36,155 nucleotides of DNA, taken from assembly GCA_944381505.1 (NCBI GenBank), contig CALWLK010000048.1:1-36155 (forward strand), in the 5' to 3' direction. Position numbers and translations under genes: made by a program. Of the stretch, positions 15,343 to 23,905 are shown in pieces. The notes beneath the pieces are model-generated. The model saw only the letters and a program-made list of their open reading frames with translations, was not told where the DNA came from and did no database searches. Positions within the stretch are counted from its first letter, which is position 1, and every line of letters starts with the position of its first letter. The stretch is from an uncultured Lachnospiraceae bacterium. Lineage in GTDB: Bacteria; Bacillota; Clostridia; Lachnospirales; Lachnospiraceae.

Positions 15343-16494
15343 ATGCAGAAATTGCCCGATAATTTTGAGACCTACGACGAGAAGAGGAAGCAGGGCTTTA
15401 TAACCATGAAAAACCTTAAGGACAAGGGGCAGAGAGTGATAGGGACCTTCTGTTCCTTCGTCCCCCTTGAGATAATATACGCTGCAGACGCCATTCCCTG
15501 CGGGCTCTGCGCCTCAAGCGAGGAGCCCATACCTGCCGCCGAGGCAGTGCTTCCCGCTAATCTCTGTCCGCTCATAAAGGCAAGCTACGGCTTCGCCTAT
15601 ACGGAGAAATGTCCTTACTTTTACTTTTCGGATCTGATAGTGGGAGAGACCACCTGCGATGGCAAGAAAAAAATGTTCGAGCTCTTAAATGACATAAAGG
15701 AGACCTACGTCCTGCAGCTTCCCAACGGAAGGGATTTTCCCGATGCGTTATCAATGTGGAGGGACGAGATAATAAGGTTCAAGGAGAAGCTTGAGGATCT
15801 CTACAAGATAACCATCACCGAGGAGGACATAAAAAAGGCCATAAAGCTTAAAAACAGGGAGAGGGACATACTGAGAGAATATCTCGAGCTGGGAAAGCTT
15901 GACCCCGTACCCTTGAGCGGGTATGAGATGGGCACACTCATAGACGCCTCCTCCTTCTCCTTTGACATAGAGGAGAGGTGCGAGACCACAGCAAAGCGCA
16001 CTGCCGAGGTGAAGGAGCTCTGGGAGAGGGAGTTCAAGGGCAAAAAGAGCACAAGGCCGAGAATAATGGTGACAGGCTGCCCCAACATGGGCGTAAGAGA
16101 CAAGATAATAAAAAATCTTGAGGAGCTGGGGGCCGACTGCGTGGTCATAGACACCTGCAACGGCATAAGGACTCAGCTTGACAAGGTGAGGGAGGATATA
16201 GACGTATATACGGCTTTGGCGCAAAAGTACTTGAACGTCACCTGCTCTGTAATGAGCCCCAACCGTCCCAGATTCGAGGAGATGGGAGTCCTGATAGATG
16301 AGTTCAAGGTAGACGCCGTGGTGGAGATAGTCCTTCAGGCCTGCCACACCTTTAACATTGAGACCTACAACGTAAAGAAGTACGTCACAGAGGAGAAGAA
16401 GCTCCCCTACATGTCGCTTGAGACAGACTATTCTCAGTCGGACAAGGGCCAGATAACCACGAGGCTGGAGGCCTTTTTGGAGATGCTTATGTAG
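15343..16494 (+). CDS. yjiM: Double-cubane-cluster anaerobic reductase (YjiM/DCCP family)
   Basis: The 383-residue protein belongs to the 2-hydroxyacyl-CoA dehydratase superfamily. It matches Escherichia coli YjiM in length and along its whole course as I remember it (GTFCSF, NLCPLIKASYGF, KCPYFYFSDL, VGETTCDGKKKM, LQACHTFNIE, ETDYSQSDKGQ). Members hold a double-cubane [8Fe-9S] cluster and reduce small molecules at very low potential after ATP-driven electron transfer. Cysteines at 37, 53, 56, 75, 90, 105, 246, 272, 301 and 334 supply candidate ligands. The activator gene follows 62 bases later. The physiological substrate is unknown. GGAGG precedes the ATG. Confidence 0.88.
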   Translation: MQKLPDNFETYDEKRKQGFITMKNLKDKGQRVIGTFCSFVPLEIIYAADAIPCGLCASSEEPIPAAEAVLPANLCPLIKASYGFAYTEKCPYFYFSDLIVGETTCDGKKKMFELLNDIKETYVLQLPNGRDFPDALSMWRDEIIRFKEKLEDLYKITITEEDIKKAIKLKNRERDILREYLELGKLDPVPLSGYEMGTLIDASSFSFDIEERCETTAKRTAEVKELWEREFKGKKSTRPRIMVTGCPNMGVRDKIIKNLEELGADCVVIDTCNGIRTQLDKVREDIDVYTALAQKYLNVTCSVMSPNRPRFEEMGVLIDEFKVDAVVEIVLQACHTFNIETYNVKKYVTEEKKLPYMSLETDYSQSDKGQITTRLEAFLEMLM

Positions 16495-16556
16495 GATCGT
16501 CCGGGACGCTCCGGGACTGTACGGATACTTGAAAATAAAGGCACAAGGAAGATGAC

Positions 16557-17318
16557 ATGAATGACGGTGGAATAGATATAGGCTCCACCGCCGCCAAGGT
16601 GGTCTGCAGGGGCGACAAGGACATAAGCTTCGTCATCCCCACGGGATGGAGCTGCAAGATGGCCGCGGGGGCCATCAAAAACATACTCTTAAAGGACGGG
16701 GTGGACGTCTCCAAGGAGGACACAAGGGTGGTCTCCACCGGCTACGGCAGAGAGGCTGTGGACTACGCAGCAAAGACCGTCACCGAGATAACCTGCCATG
16801 CCAAGGGAGCGGCGGAGATATTCGGCGGGGAGAAGGCCGTCACTGTCATTGACGTGGGAGGCCAGGACACCAAGGTCATAAACCTTGAAAACGGCATAGT
16901 CACAGATTTCATAATGAACGATAAGTGCGCCGCAGGCACCGGAAAATTCATAGAGATAATGGCAAACAGGCTCAACGTGGAGCTTGCGGAGATGTTTGAG
17001 CTTGCCGAAAAAGGGGACCCTGTGCCCATATCCTCACTGTGCACGGTCTTTGCCGAGTCGGAGGTCATAAGCCACATTGCGGAAGGGCGGAGCCGGGAGG
17101 ACATAGCCGCAGGGATCATATCCTCCGTGGCCTTAAAGGTATCCTCTCTCTGCTCGAAGCAGAGGCTTGCGGACAAGATAGTGCTTACGGGAGGGCTCTC
17201 GGAGAACGAATACTTTGCAAGGCTCCTCTCCGACAGGCTTAAAAAGCCCGTGGACATTTCGCCGGAGGGACGCTACGCAGGCGCTCTTGGGGCCGCCGCT
17301 GTGGCATCACGACTGTAA
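16557..17318 (+). CDS. yjiL: ATP-dependent activator of the double-cubane reductase (BadF/HgdC type)
   Basis: A 253-residue ASKHA-fold ATPase that hydrolyses ATP to push an electron from its [4Fe-4S] cluster into the partner reductase. Nucleotide motifs are DIGSTAAK (7-14) and DVGGQDTK (99-106). C124 in KCAAGTG and C162 in SLCTVFAESE are the two cysteines each subunit contributes to the cluster at the dimer interface. LTGGLSEN near the C-terminus is the adenosine-binding segment. It resembles E. coli YjiL in length and order. An AAGGAAG site precedes the ATG. A terminator follows directly, closing a two-gene operon. Confidence 0.9.
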   Translation: MNDGGIDIGSTAAKVVCRGDKDISFVIPTGWSCKMAAGAIKNILLKDGVDVSKEDTRVVSTGYGREAVDYAAKTVTEITCHAKGAAEIFGGEKAVTVIDVGGQDTKVINLENGIVTDFIMNDKCAAGTGKFIEIMANRLNVELAEMFELAEKGDPVPISSLCTVFAESEVISHIAEGRSREDIAAGIISSVALKVSSLCSKQRLADKIVLTGGLSENEYFARLLSDRLKKPVDISPEGRYAGALGAAAVASRL

Positions 17319-17345
17319 AAGTGAAATTATTATTAATTTAAAAGG

Positions 17346-17371
17346 CGGAGTATTCATACTCCGTTTTTTTT
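17346..17371 (+). terminator. Intrinsic terminator after the reductase activator
   Basis: CGGAGTAT (17346-17353) pairs perfectly with ATACTCCG (17356-17363). The apparent two-base loop would open to four or more, and eight T residues follow. Confidence 0.92.
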
Positions 17372-17474
17372 ATGTTAAAATGAGCCATGAAAGGCTTTCT
17401 CGGCGAAGCCTATACAATAAAAATCACCTTAGACATATAAAACGCGAAAACGCGCAAAAAGAAAGGCTGAGATC

Positions 17475-19652
17475 ATGAAGATAAAAGTGGCAAAATATAT
17501 AGCAAAGACCTTGGAGGAAAACGGCATAACCCAAGTCTTTTCCGTCACAGGGGGAGGCGCCATGCACTTAAACGACGCCCTGGGACATCAGGTGGGGTTA
17601 AACACACTCTATATGCACCACGAGCAGGCTTGCGCCATCGCGGCGGAGAGCTACGCCCGCATATACAATAAGCCTGCCTGCCTCTGCGTTACCACGGGCC
17701 CGGGAGGCACCAACGCCATCACGGGGGTGGTGGGAGCCTGGCTCGACTCCATTCCCATGATAGTGATATCCGGACAGGTGAGATACGATACCACGGCAAG
17801 ATGGTCAGGGACAGGCATAAGGGCCATGGGAGACCAGGAGTATGATATAACCCGCTCCATCGACAGCATGACCAAATATTCGGAGATGATAACGGACCCG
17901 ATGAAGATAAGGTATGCTCTGGAAAAATGTATATGGCTCTCCCAGACAGGGCGCCCCGGCCCCTGCTGGCTTGATATCCCTTTGGATATTCAGGGCGCAT
18001 ACGTGGAGGAGGAAGAGCTCTACGGCTTTTCTCCCGAGGATTATCTTAGGGACGTAAAGGAGAGGACGACAATACTTAAGGGGAGCAAGGGAAAGCTCAG
18101 CCCTCAGTTCATACAGAAGAACGAGATACCGCCCGAAGAGCCCTCGGCGGATCTGATAACCCGCATCATAGACAAGATAAAAGCCTCAAAAAGGCCGGTA
18201 TTTTATACCGGGAACGGAATAAGGATAGCGGGAGCCCACAGTATTTTCAAAAAAGTCTGCGGGCAGCTCGGCATACCCGTAGTCACAGGCTGGAACAATC
18301 AGGACTGCATAGAGGATGAGGATCCTCTCTACGTGGGCAGGGCGGGTAATATGGGAGACAGGCCCGGGAATTTTGCCGTGCAGAACGCCGACCTGATATT
18401 TGCGGTGGGCTCAAGGCTCAGCATCCGGCAGGTGGGTTACAATTACAATACCTGGGCAAGAGAGGCCTACGTCATAGTCTGCGACATAGACGCGGAGGAG
18501 CTCAAGAAGCCCTCGGTGCACTGTGATCTCCCCGTCCACGCCAATGCAAAGGACCTCCTTATGAAGATGTCGGAGATACTTGAGAAGGAGGGCTATGGAC
18601 TCCTTCATCCTGAGGGACAACGAAATGAGGGGATAGTAAAGACACTCTTTGACGGAGGAGAGGGTCTTCCCGGCAAAAACTGGCTTGAGACCTGCGCTTA
18701 TTGGAAGCGGAGATACCCTGTATATCAGGAAAAATTTGCCGCCTGCGGCGAGGATGAGCCCGCAAACGTATATGAGTTTTTCAGAGTGCTGTCGGAGAGC
18801 CTGTCGGAGGATCAGGTGACTGTTGTTGGCAACGGCTCCCCCTGCGTGGTGGGCGGCCACAGCTATATCATAAAGAAGGGCACAAGATTTATCTCCAACT
18901 CGGCCATTGCCTCCATGGGCTACGATCTGCCTGCTGCCATAGGCGCCTGCGTGGCCTGCCATGATGTGAAAAAGGTGTACCCTGTTGACTTCGACGAGTA
19001 CGACAGGGAATTTGAAAAGGGAGAATTCAAGACCTGTGTGTGCAACGGCCGGAAGGGCGTATGCGACATGGAACACTTGGTGGAGGATAAGGCCTACGCC
19101 TTGGGAGAGCTTGAGACCGCAAGGAAGGACAGATACTGGGTGGGGCTCCATGAAAACTATCCCCCCTATTACGAGCATGACATCATCTGCCCTACCGGGG
19201 ACGGAAGCATACAGATGAACCTGCAGGAGCTGCAGACCATAATAAGCCACAGGATGCCCATAAAGATATTTGTGATCAACAATAACGGCTACCACAGCAT
19301 CAGGCAGACTCAGACCAACCTCTTCTCGGAAAATCCCTTGGTGGGCGTGGGAGGAGACAGTATGGATCTGAGCTTTCCCGATTTCGAGAGGCTTGCGAGG
19401 GCCTACGGCTTCCCCTATGTGAGGGCCGAGCACAACAGCGAGCTTAAGTATGCGGTGGACAGGGCGCTGAATATAGAGGGACCTGTTATCTGTGAGATAG
19501 TTGTGGACACAGCACAAAATTTTGAGCCCAAATCCAGCGCCAAAAAGCTCCCCGACGGAAGCCTGGTGAGCCCTCCTTTGGAGGACCTGAGCCCCTTCCT
19601 TTCCGATGAGGAGATGGACAAAAATATGATAATAGAGAGGATCAGAGAATGA
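17475..19652 (+). CDS. Thiamine-diphosphate enzyme (acetolactate synthase-like) with a Cys-bearing insertion
   Basis: A 725-residue three-domain ThDP enzyme of the acetolactate synthase superfamily. The catalytic glutamate is E50 in HHEQ, the FAD/central domain covers about 220-370, and the ThDP motif runs from GDGS (575-578) to NNN (602-604). Ordinary relatives are about 550-600 residues; here about 70 residues (497-568) split the ThDP domain just before GDGS, with C521, C523 and C530. I know of shorter relatives in surface-sugar gene clusters, where they attach two-carbon units or make keto acids. The reaction here is unknown. It is the first gene of a coupled trio (ATGA overlap with the SDR). 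A small hairpin lies at 17392-17411 in the leader. Confidence 0.82.
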   Translation: MKIKVAKYIAKTLEENGITQVFSVTGGGAMHLNDALGHQVGLNTLYMHHEQACAIAAESYARIYNKPACLCVTTGPGGTNAITGVVGAWLDSIPMIVISGQVRYDTTARWSGTGIRAMGDQEYDITRSIDSMTKYSEMITDPMKIRYALEKCIWLSQTGRPGPCWLDIPLDIQGAYVEEEELYGFSPEDYLRDVKERTTILKGSKGKLSPQFIQKNEIPPEEPSADLITRIIDKIKASKRPVFYTGNGIRIAGAHSIFKKVCGQLGIPVVTGWNNQDCIEDEDPLYVGRAGNMGDRPGNFAVQNADLIFAVGSRLSIRQVGYNYNTWAREAYVIVCDIDAEELKKPSVHCDLPVHANAKDLLMKMSEILEKEGYGLLHPEGQRNEGIVKTLFDGGEGLPGKNWLETCAYWKRRYPVYQEKFAACGEDEPANVYEFFRVLSESLSEDQVTVVGNGSPCVVGGHSYIIKKGTRFISNSAIASMGYDLPAAIGACVACHDVKKVYPVDFDEYDREFEKGEFKTCVCNGRKGVCDMEHLVEDKAYALGELETARKDRYWVGLHENYPPYYEHDIICPTGDGSIQMNLQELQTIISHRMPIKIFVINNNGYHSIRQTQTNLFSENPLVGVGGDSMDLSFPDFERLARAYGFPYVRAEHNSELKYAVDRALNIEGPVICEIVVDTAQNFEPKSSAKKLPDGSLVSPPLEDLSPFLSDEEMDKNMIIERIRE

Positions 19653-20545
19653 TCGTCGTCCTCACGGGAGCCTCAAGCTTCATAGGAAGGGCCGCAAGCC
19701 GCCGCTTGACAGAGGAGGGACACGAGCTCATATGCCTAAGGCACAGCTTCGAGGGAGAAGAAGAGAGACTTCCCGAAAGAGCCGACTGCTGGATCCACTT
19801 TGCTTGGGCGGGAGTGGGGAGTGCGGGACGCTCCGATCCTTCCATACAGGATTTTAATATTGACATGTCCCTTCGAGCCCTTGAGAAAGCCTGCGAGCTC
19901 TCCTGCAAAAGCTTCGTCTTTGCGGGATCTCAGGCTGAGTACGGGCCTTCCCCGGAATGCCTTCAAAGAGAGGACACGGCTTGCTTTCCGGTGAGCGAAT
20001 ACGGAAGGGCAAAGCTTCGGTTTAAGGAGGAAGCGGAGAGATATCTCCTAAAACGCAGGGAGCAGGGAGAATCATGCCCCGAATATGTCCACCTTCGCAT
20101 CTTTTCCGTGTACGGTCCGGGAGACCATGAGAGCTCCCTTATAAGCACAGCTATAAGGAGGCTCTCGGAGGGAAGAACTTTGGAGCTTGGACCCTGCACG
20201 CAGGATTGGAATTATCTCTACATAGAGGATGCGGCTAAGGCCATAGCCCGCATCTGCGAGAAAAGCACTTTGAGGGAGCAGGGCCCTTTGGAGATATATA
20301 ATGTGGCCGGGAGAGACACGAGGCCCCTTCGAAGCTATCTGGAGGAGCTTTCCCGGATATGCCTCGGAGAGGACTTTGACAGAGGGCTCCTTAAGTTCGG
20401 ACAGAGGGGAAACAATGCGGAGGGAGCGGCCTCCCTTCGGCCTGACATAACAAAGCTTGTGAGAGACACCGGTTGGGAGCCGCTTACGACCTTTAAGGAG
20501 GGAGCGGAAAAGACCTTGAGATATTGGAGGGAAAGGACAGATTGA
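19649..20545 (+). CDS. NAD-dependent epimerase/dehydratase (extended SDR)
   Basis: A 298-residue extended short-chain dehydrogenase/reductase. The N-terminal nucleotide-binding loop is TGASSFIGRA (6-15), the catalytic Tyr-x3-Lys is Y118-G-R-A-K122, and a serine in FAGSQAEYG (about 94) fits the catalytic triad. Such proteins usually act on nucleotide-activated sugars, and LRIFSVYGPGD near residue 150 is typical of that group. The start overlaps the ThDP enzyme stop by 4 bases and the stop overlaps the next start by 4, so the three proteins are likely translated together and work in one pathway. Confidence 0.85.
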   Translation: MIVVLTGASSFIGRAASRRLTEEGHELICLRHSFEGEEERLPERADCWIHFAWAGVGSAGRSDPSIQDFNIDMSLRALEKACELSCKSFVFAGSQAEYGPSPECLQREDTACFPVSEYGRAKLRFKEEAERYLLKRREQGESCPEYVHLRIFSVYGPGDHESSLISTAIRRLSEGRTLELGPCTQDWNYLYIEDAAKAIARICEKSTLREQGPLEIYNVAGRDTRPLRSYLEELSRICLGEDFDRGLLKFGQRGNNAEGAASLRPDITKLVRDTGWEPLTTFKEGAEKTLRYWRERTD

Positions 20546-21696
20546 AAGCCTTTGTGTTTGAAAAAAAAGGTGAGCTCATAATGAAGGAGCTTCCGGCTCC
20601 GAAGCTTTCCGGAAGCGAAGCCGACAGCAGGGCCGCAATATTAAAGCCCCGCTTCGTAAGCCCCTGCTCCTCGGACGTGCACACCGTCTACGGAGGCCCG
20701 GGGCCGAGAAGGAAAGACCTTGTCTTGGGCCATGAGGGCATCGGAGAGATAGTCGAGTGCGGAAGCGGGGTGAAAGACTTCAAGAAGGGTGAGCTTGTGG
20801 CTGTGTCCGCCGTGATGCCCGACGTTGAGGACGGCACGGGCCATGAGGGCTTTCCCTTTTCAGGAGGGAAGCTCGGGAGAAATACAGACGGTCTTTTTGC
20901 AGAGCTTTTCAAGGTCCCGGAGGCGGACATGAACCTTGCGCATATTCCCGAGGGCGTGGGTCCCGAGGCGGCCCTAATGAGCACAGACGTTATGGCCACG
21001 GGATTTTATGCGGCCCAATGCGCAGATATAGGCTCGGAGGACACTGTGGTCGTTATGGGCACGGGAGCCATAGGGCTTATGGCTGTCGCGGCGGCAAAAA
21101 GCCTCTCTGCCGGAAGAATAATCGCTCTGGGATCTGAGGACAGGAGAGAGTGCGTGAAACTCTGCGAGGATTACGGCGCGGATATGTATATATCCTACAG
21201 GAGCGGCGAGGTGATCTTTGACAACGGGCGGACAGAGAGCTTTTACGGCCCCATGGGAAAGGCCTACGACATGGCGGCGGCTGCAAATTCCACCTCGCAG
21301 AGGGCTGTCTCTAAGGTGCTGGAACTCACGGGAAGCAGAGGCGCAGAGAAGATACTCGTCTGCGGAGGCGGGCGGAAGGCCATAATGGAGGCCTGCGACA
21401 TGGCCTCCTACGGAGTCGGCACAGTGGTGAACGCGGCCTACATAGAAGGAACGGAGAATATAGAGCTTCCCCTCTTCTCTATGGGAAAGGGCATGGCCGG
21501 AAAGATACTTAAGTTTATCTACTGTAAGGGCGGAAGAAGGCAGCTTGAGAGCATGCTCTCAATGATAAAAGAGGGCGCTGTAGATCCCTCCCCCTTGGTA
21601 ACTCACAGGCTCAAAGGCTTTGAGAACATTCCCCGGGCCCTGGAGATGATGAGGGACAAGAGGGACGGCCTGATAAAGGTCATGGTCGAGATCTGA
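20542..21696 (+). CDS. Zinc-dependent secondary alcohol dehydrogenase-like MDR
   Basis: A 384-residue medium-chain dehydrogenase/reductase similar to the NADP-dependent secondary alcohol dehydrogenase of Thermoanaerobacter (shared PCSSDVHTVYGG, GHEGIGEIVE, EADMNLAHIPEGV and TTGF-like stretches). Catalytic zinc ligands are C42, H64 and D149; the nucleotide loop is GTGAIG (173-178). No four-cysteine structural zinc site is seen. The start is taken as TTG at 20542, overlapping the SDR stop (TTGA) and 10 bases after GGAGGG, because MKAFVFEKKGE is the family's usual beginning; an upstream in-frame TTG at 20524 lacks support. Its substrate is probably the product of its two operon partners. Confidence 0.85.
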   Translation: MKAFVFEKKGELIMKELPAPKLSGSEADSRAAILKPRFVSPCSSDVHTVYGGPGPRRKDLVLGHEGIGEIVECGSGVKDFKKGELVAVSAVMPDVEDGTGHEGFPFSGGKLGRNTDGLFAELFKVPEADMNLAHIPEGVGPEAALMSTDVMATGFYAAQCADIGSEDTVVVMGTGAIGLMAVAAAKSLSAGRIIALGSEDRRECVKLCEDYGADMYISYRSGEVIFDNGRTESFYGPMGKAYDMAAAANSTSQRAVSKVLELTGSRGAEKILVCGGGRKAIMEACDMASYGVGTVVNAAYIEGTENIELPLFSMGKGMAGKILKFIYCKGGRRQLESMLSMIKEGAVDPSPLVTHRLKGFENIPRALEMMRDKRDGLIKVMVEI

Positions 21697-21755
21697 CAGT
21701 TGAGATCTGAGATCTGATATCAGCGATTCAAGAATAGAAACAGAGTTTTAAGGTA

Positions 21756-21808
21756 AAGGCATTTCGTTTCAAAGGAGGTATGATCCCCGGAAGCGAGATG
21801 CCTTTTTT
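21756..21808 (+). terminator. Intrinsic terminator with a Shine-Dalgarno sequence in its loop
   Basis: A 15-base-pair stem (AAGGCATTTCGTTTC, 21756-21770, with GAAGCGAGATGCCTT, 21790-21804, two G-U pairs) ends in six T residues. The 19-base loop contains AAAGGAGGT, a full match to the 16S rRNA 3' end, directly abutting ATG. Confidence 0.85.
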
Positions 21809-21909
21809 GGAGCGGATAAAACTTATTGTTCCAAGCACATATACAAAATATACAAAAAGCGTTTAAAAAAGTCCGGAACATTGTGGACATACAATAAAAA
21901 AAGGAAAGA

Positions 21910-21938
21910 TTGGGTTTCCGAATCTCCATTGCTATAAT
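21910..21938 (+). promoter_or_regulatory. Promoter of the PTS operon
   Basis: TTGGGT (21910-21915) and a perfect TATAAT (21933-21938), 17 bases apart. The expected transcript start near 21945 leaves a short leader of about 35 bases before the regulator gene. Confidence 0.7.
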
Positions 21939-21979
21939 GCAGATATGGAAACTCCTTAATGAAATGCAAAGGAGGAGAA

Positions 21980-23905
21980 ATGAACAGGAGGCAGATATTA
22001 TTTCTCAAAGAGCTGTTGGACAGAGAGGATTTCGTACCTCTCTCCGAGTACTCGGAGAAGCTTCAGGTATCCGACAAGACCCTTAGAAGGGATATGGCGG
22101 AGGTGAGCGACTGGCTGTTGCAGGCAGGAGGCTTCATAGAGAAGAAAAGCGGGGTTGGAGTCAGGCTTAACGTAAATGACGAGGACAGAGAAAAGCTGAT
22201 AAACAAGCTCTCATTTATGAATTTCTTTGACAAAAAAGCCGGGAATACGGCAGTCGAGAGAGACTCAAGGAAGACGGACATAGCCTTCAACCTCCTGCTC
22301 TATTCCGACGAGTACACCTCCCTTTCAGGGCTCTCCTACAAATACTATACCAGCAAGAGCAGTATATCGGGAGACTTAAAGTCGGTGGAGAAGCTTCTGA
22401 AAAGACACGGCTTGGGGCTTCTGAGAGACAGCAGAGGCACAAAGGTCGTTGGAGACGAGGCCTTCATAAGAAACGCTCTGGCGGAGATACTCTCCTACAT
22501 ACTCGACTTCAATATCAACAGGGCTGTTACAAATGAGGACCCGAGGATAATCGACAGCTTTGTTCCCGAGACACTGAGCACCATCTTGGATATCTTCAAG
22601 GAGAGGGATATCACCTTTGTGGAGAGGCTTATGAGGTGGACGGAGAAGGAGTCCGGGCAGAGCTTTGATGAACAGGAATTCATGGATATCTCCCTGTTCC
22701 TTCTGATAGCGATCTACAGGATGAAAAGCGGGATGTTCATATCAGAGAGCTCTCCCGCCCTCAATCCCACCGGAGACGGCTTAAAAGCCGACCAAAACGT
22801 GAGGCTTCACGACACGGTGACTAAGGTCAGAAGGAGGATAGAGGAGGAGTATCAGATGGAGATACCCGGCTCCGAATCCAAAAACATCTACCTGAGGCTT
22901 GCATCCACAAGGCTTGCCCACCTTATGCTTGAGGAGGAAAAGAGGGAGGAAAGAGGAAGTCTTTTGGAGGAGGAGAAGGAGGACCTTTTCAGCGAGGACT
23001 TCATCGACGCATTTGCCACCATCACAGGCATAGGCTTAAGGAGCAAGGAGGATTTCTGCAGAAACATAAGGCTTCACATAAGGCTCATGCTGGAGAGGGC
23101 AAAGGCCAACAATCCCGCGGTAAATCCCATTCTGGAGATGATAGGGAACGACTACACGGGGACCCTCAACGTGTGCAGGATCATATGCACCATACTAAGC
23201 CAAAAATTGAAGCTCCCCCATATGACCTTGGACGAGATATGTTTTCTTATGTTCTACATCCAAGGCGAGATAATAAGCATGGAGGAGAAGGCAAACGTAC
23301 TCTTGATATCGGACGTCTCGAGGAGCATAACCATCCTCATAAAGAGGAGGCTCATACAGAGATTCCCCGGTTGGCAGATAACGGAGACCTACGCAGAGGG
23401 CTTTAAAGATATCAAGAAGGAAAGCTTCGACTTTGCCGTGTCGACGGTGTTCGACGAGAGCATAGCTGATGAGCTTCCATACGTTTTCATCTCCCCGGTG
23501 CTTGAGGACAGTGATCTTAAAAACGTCCAAGAGCTGTTTTGGAGAGTGAGGACCGACGCGGATATATTCCTTAGGGAGCTTATAAGGACAGTCAGGGACT
23601 TAAATGACGTGGGCTGCGATATAAAGGTGAGCGCCGAGTCCACAGGGGAGCATACCGACAGGATAGCGTCCATAGAAGCCCTTAAGGGCATAGAGTATAT
23701 CTACATAAAAAACGACGAGGTAAACGAATGCATAGTGGAGACCTCGGAGGACGGAAAAAGCATATTCAGAATAATTTTTAATATGTCGGACTGGGATTTT
23801 ATGCTTTTTGCAACGAAGCTTTTGTATCTCACGGACAACTGTCCCACAGAGGTGATAGAGGGCTTCGCCCAGTATCTGATCACAGAAGGAGGAGGCAATG
23901 TTTAA
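21980..23905 (+). CDS. PRD-containing transcriptional regulator of the PTS operon
   Basis: A 641-residue regulator of the BglG/MtlR/LicR class. It has an N-terminal helix-turn-helix (about 3-60, VSDKTLRRDM), a second one (about 98-160, SISGDLKSVEKLL), PRD1 (about 185-310), PRD2 (about 335-435) and an EIIB-like domain (about 438-515). PRD2 keeps H366 (RLHIRLML), but the second His position reads FLMFYIQ; the PRD1 LFLLIAIYR stretch and the EIIB loop (LLISDVSRS) also lack the usual His or Cys. The C-terminal 120 residues do not clearly show an EIIA domain. The ATG at 21980 follows AAAGGAGG; an in-frame ATG at 21959 is less likely. It overlaps the EIIA gene by 8 bases and likely controls it. Confidence 0.85.
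   Translation: MNRRQILFLKELLDREDFVPLSEYSEKLQVSDKTLRRDMAEVSDWLLQAGGFIEKKSGVGVRLNVNDEDREKLINKLSFMNFFDKKAGNTAVERDSRKTDIAFNLLLYSDEYTSLSGLSYKYYTSKSSISGDLKSVEKLLKRHGLGLLRDSRGTKVVGDEAFIRNALAEILSYILDFNINRAVTNEDPRIIDSFVPETLSTILDIFKERDITFVERLMRWTEKESGQSFDEQEFMDISLFLLIAIYRMKSGMFISESSPALNPTGDGLKADQNVRLHDTVTKVRRRIEEEYQMEIPGSESKNIYLRLASTRLAHLMLEEEKREERGSLLEEEKEDLFSEDFIDAFATITGIGLRSKEDFCRNIRLHIRLMLERAKANNPAVNPILEMIGNDYTGTLNVCRIICTILSQKLKLPHMTLDEICFLMFYIQGEIISMEEKANVLLISDVSRSITILIKRRLIQRFPGWQITETYAEGFKDIKKESFDFAVSTVFDESIADELPYVFISPVLEDSDLKNVQELFWRVRTDADIFLRELIRTVRDLNDVGCDIKVSAESTGEHTDRIASIEALKGIEYIYIKNDEVNECIVETSEDGKSIFRIIFNMSDWDFMLFATKLLYLTDNCPTEVIEGFAQYLITEGGGNV

Noticed and set aside
18411..19517. 368-residue open frame on the minus strand
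   Set aside because: It lies wholly inside the ThDP enzyme gene on the other strand, has no ribosome site, and its length follows from the codon bias of the real gene.
20524..20541. Upstream TTG start for the alcohol dehydrogenase
   Set aside because: It would precede the ribosome site itself; the TTG at 20542 gives the usual N-terminus and couples to the SDR stop.
21780..21866. 28-codon reading frame starting in the terminator loop
   Set aside because: The ribosome site touches the ATG without spacing, the frame crosses a terminator, and the peptide has no recognisable features.
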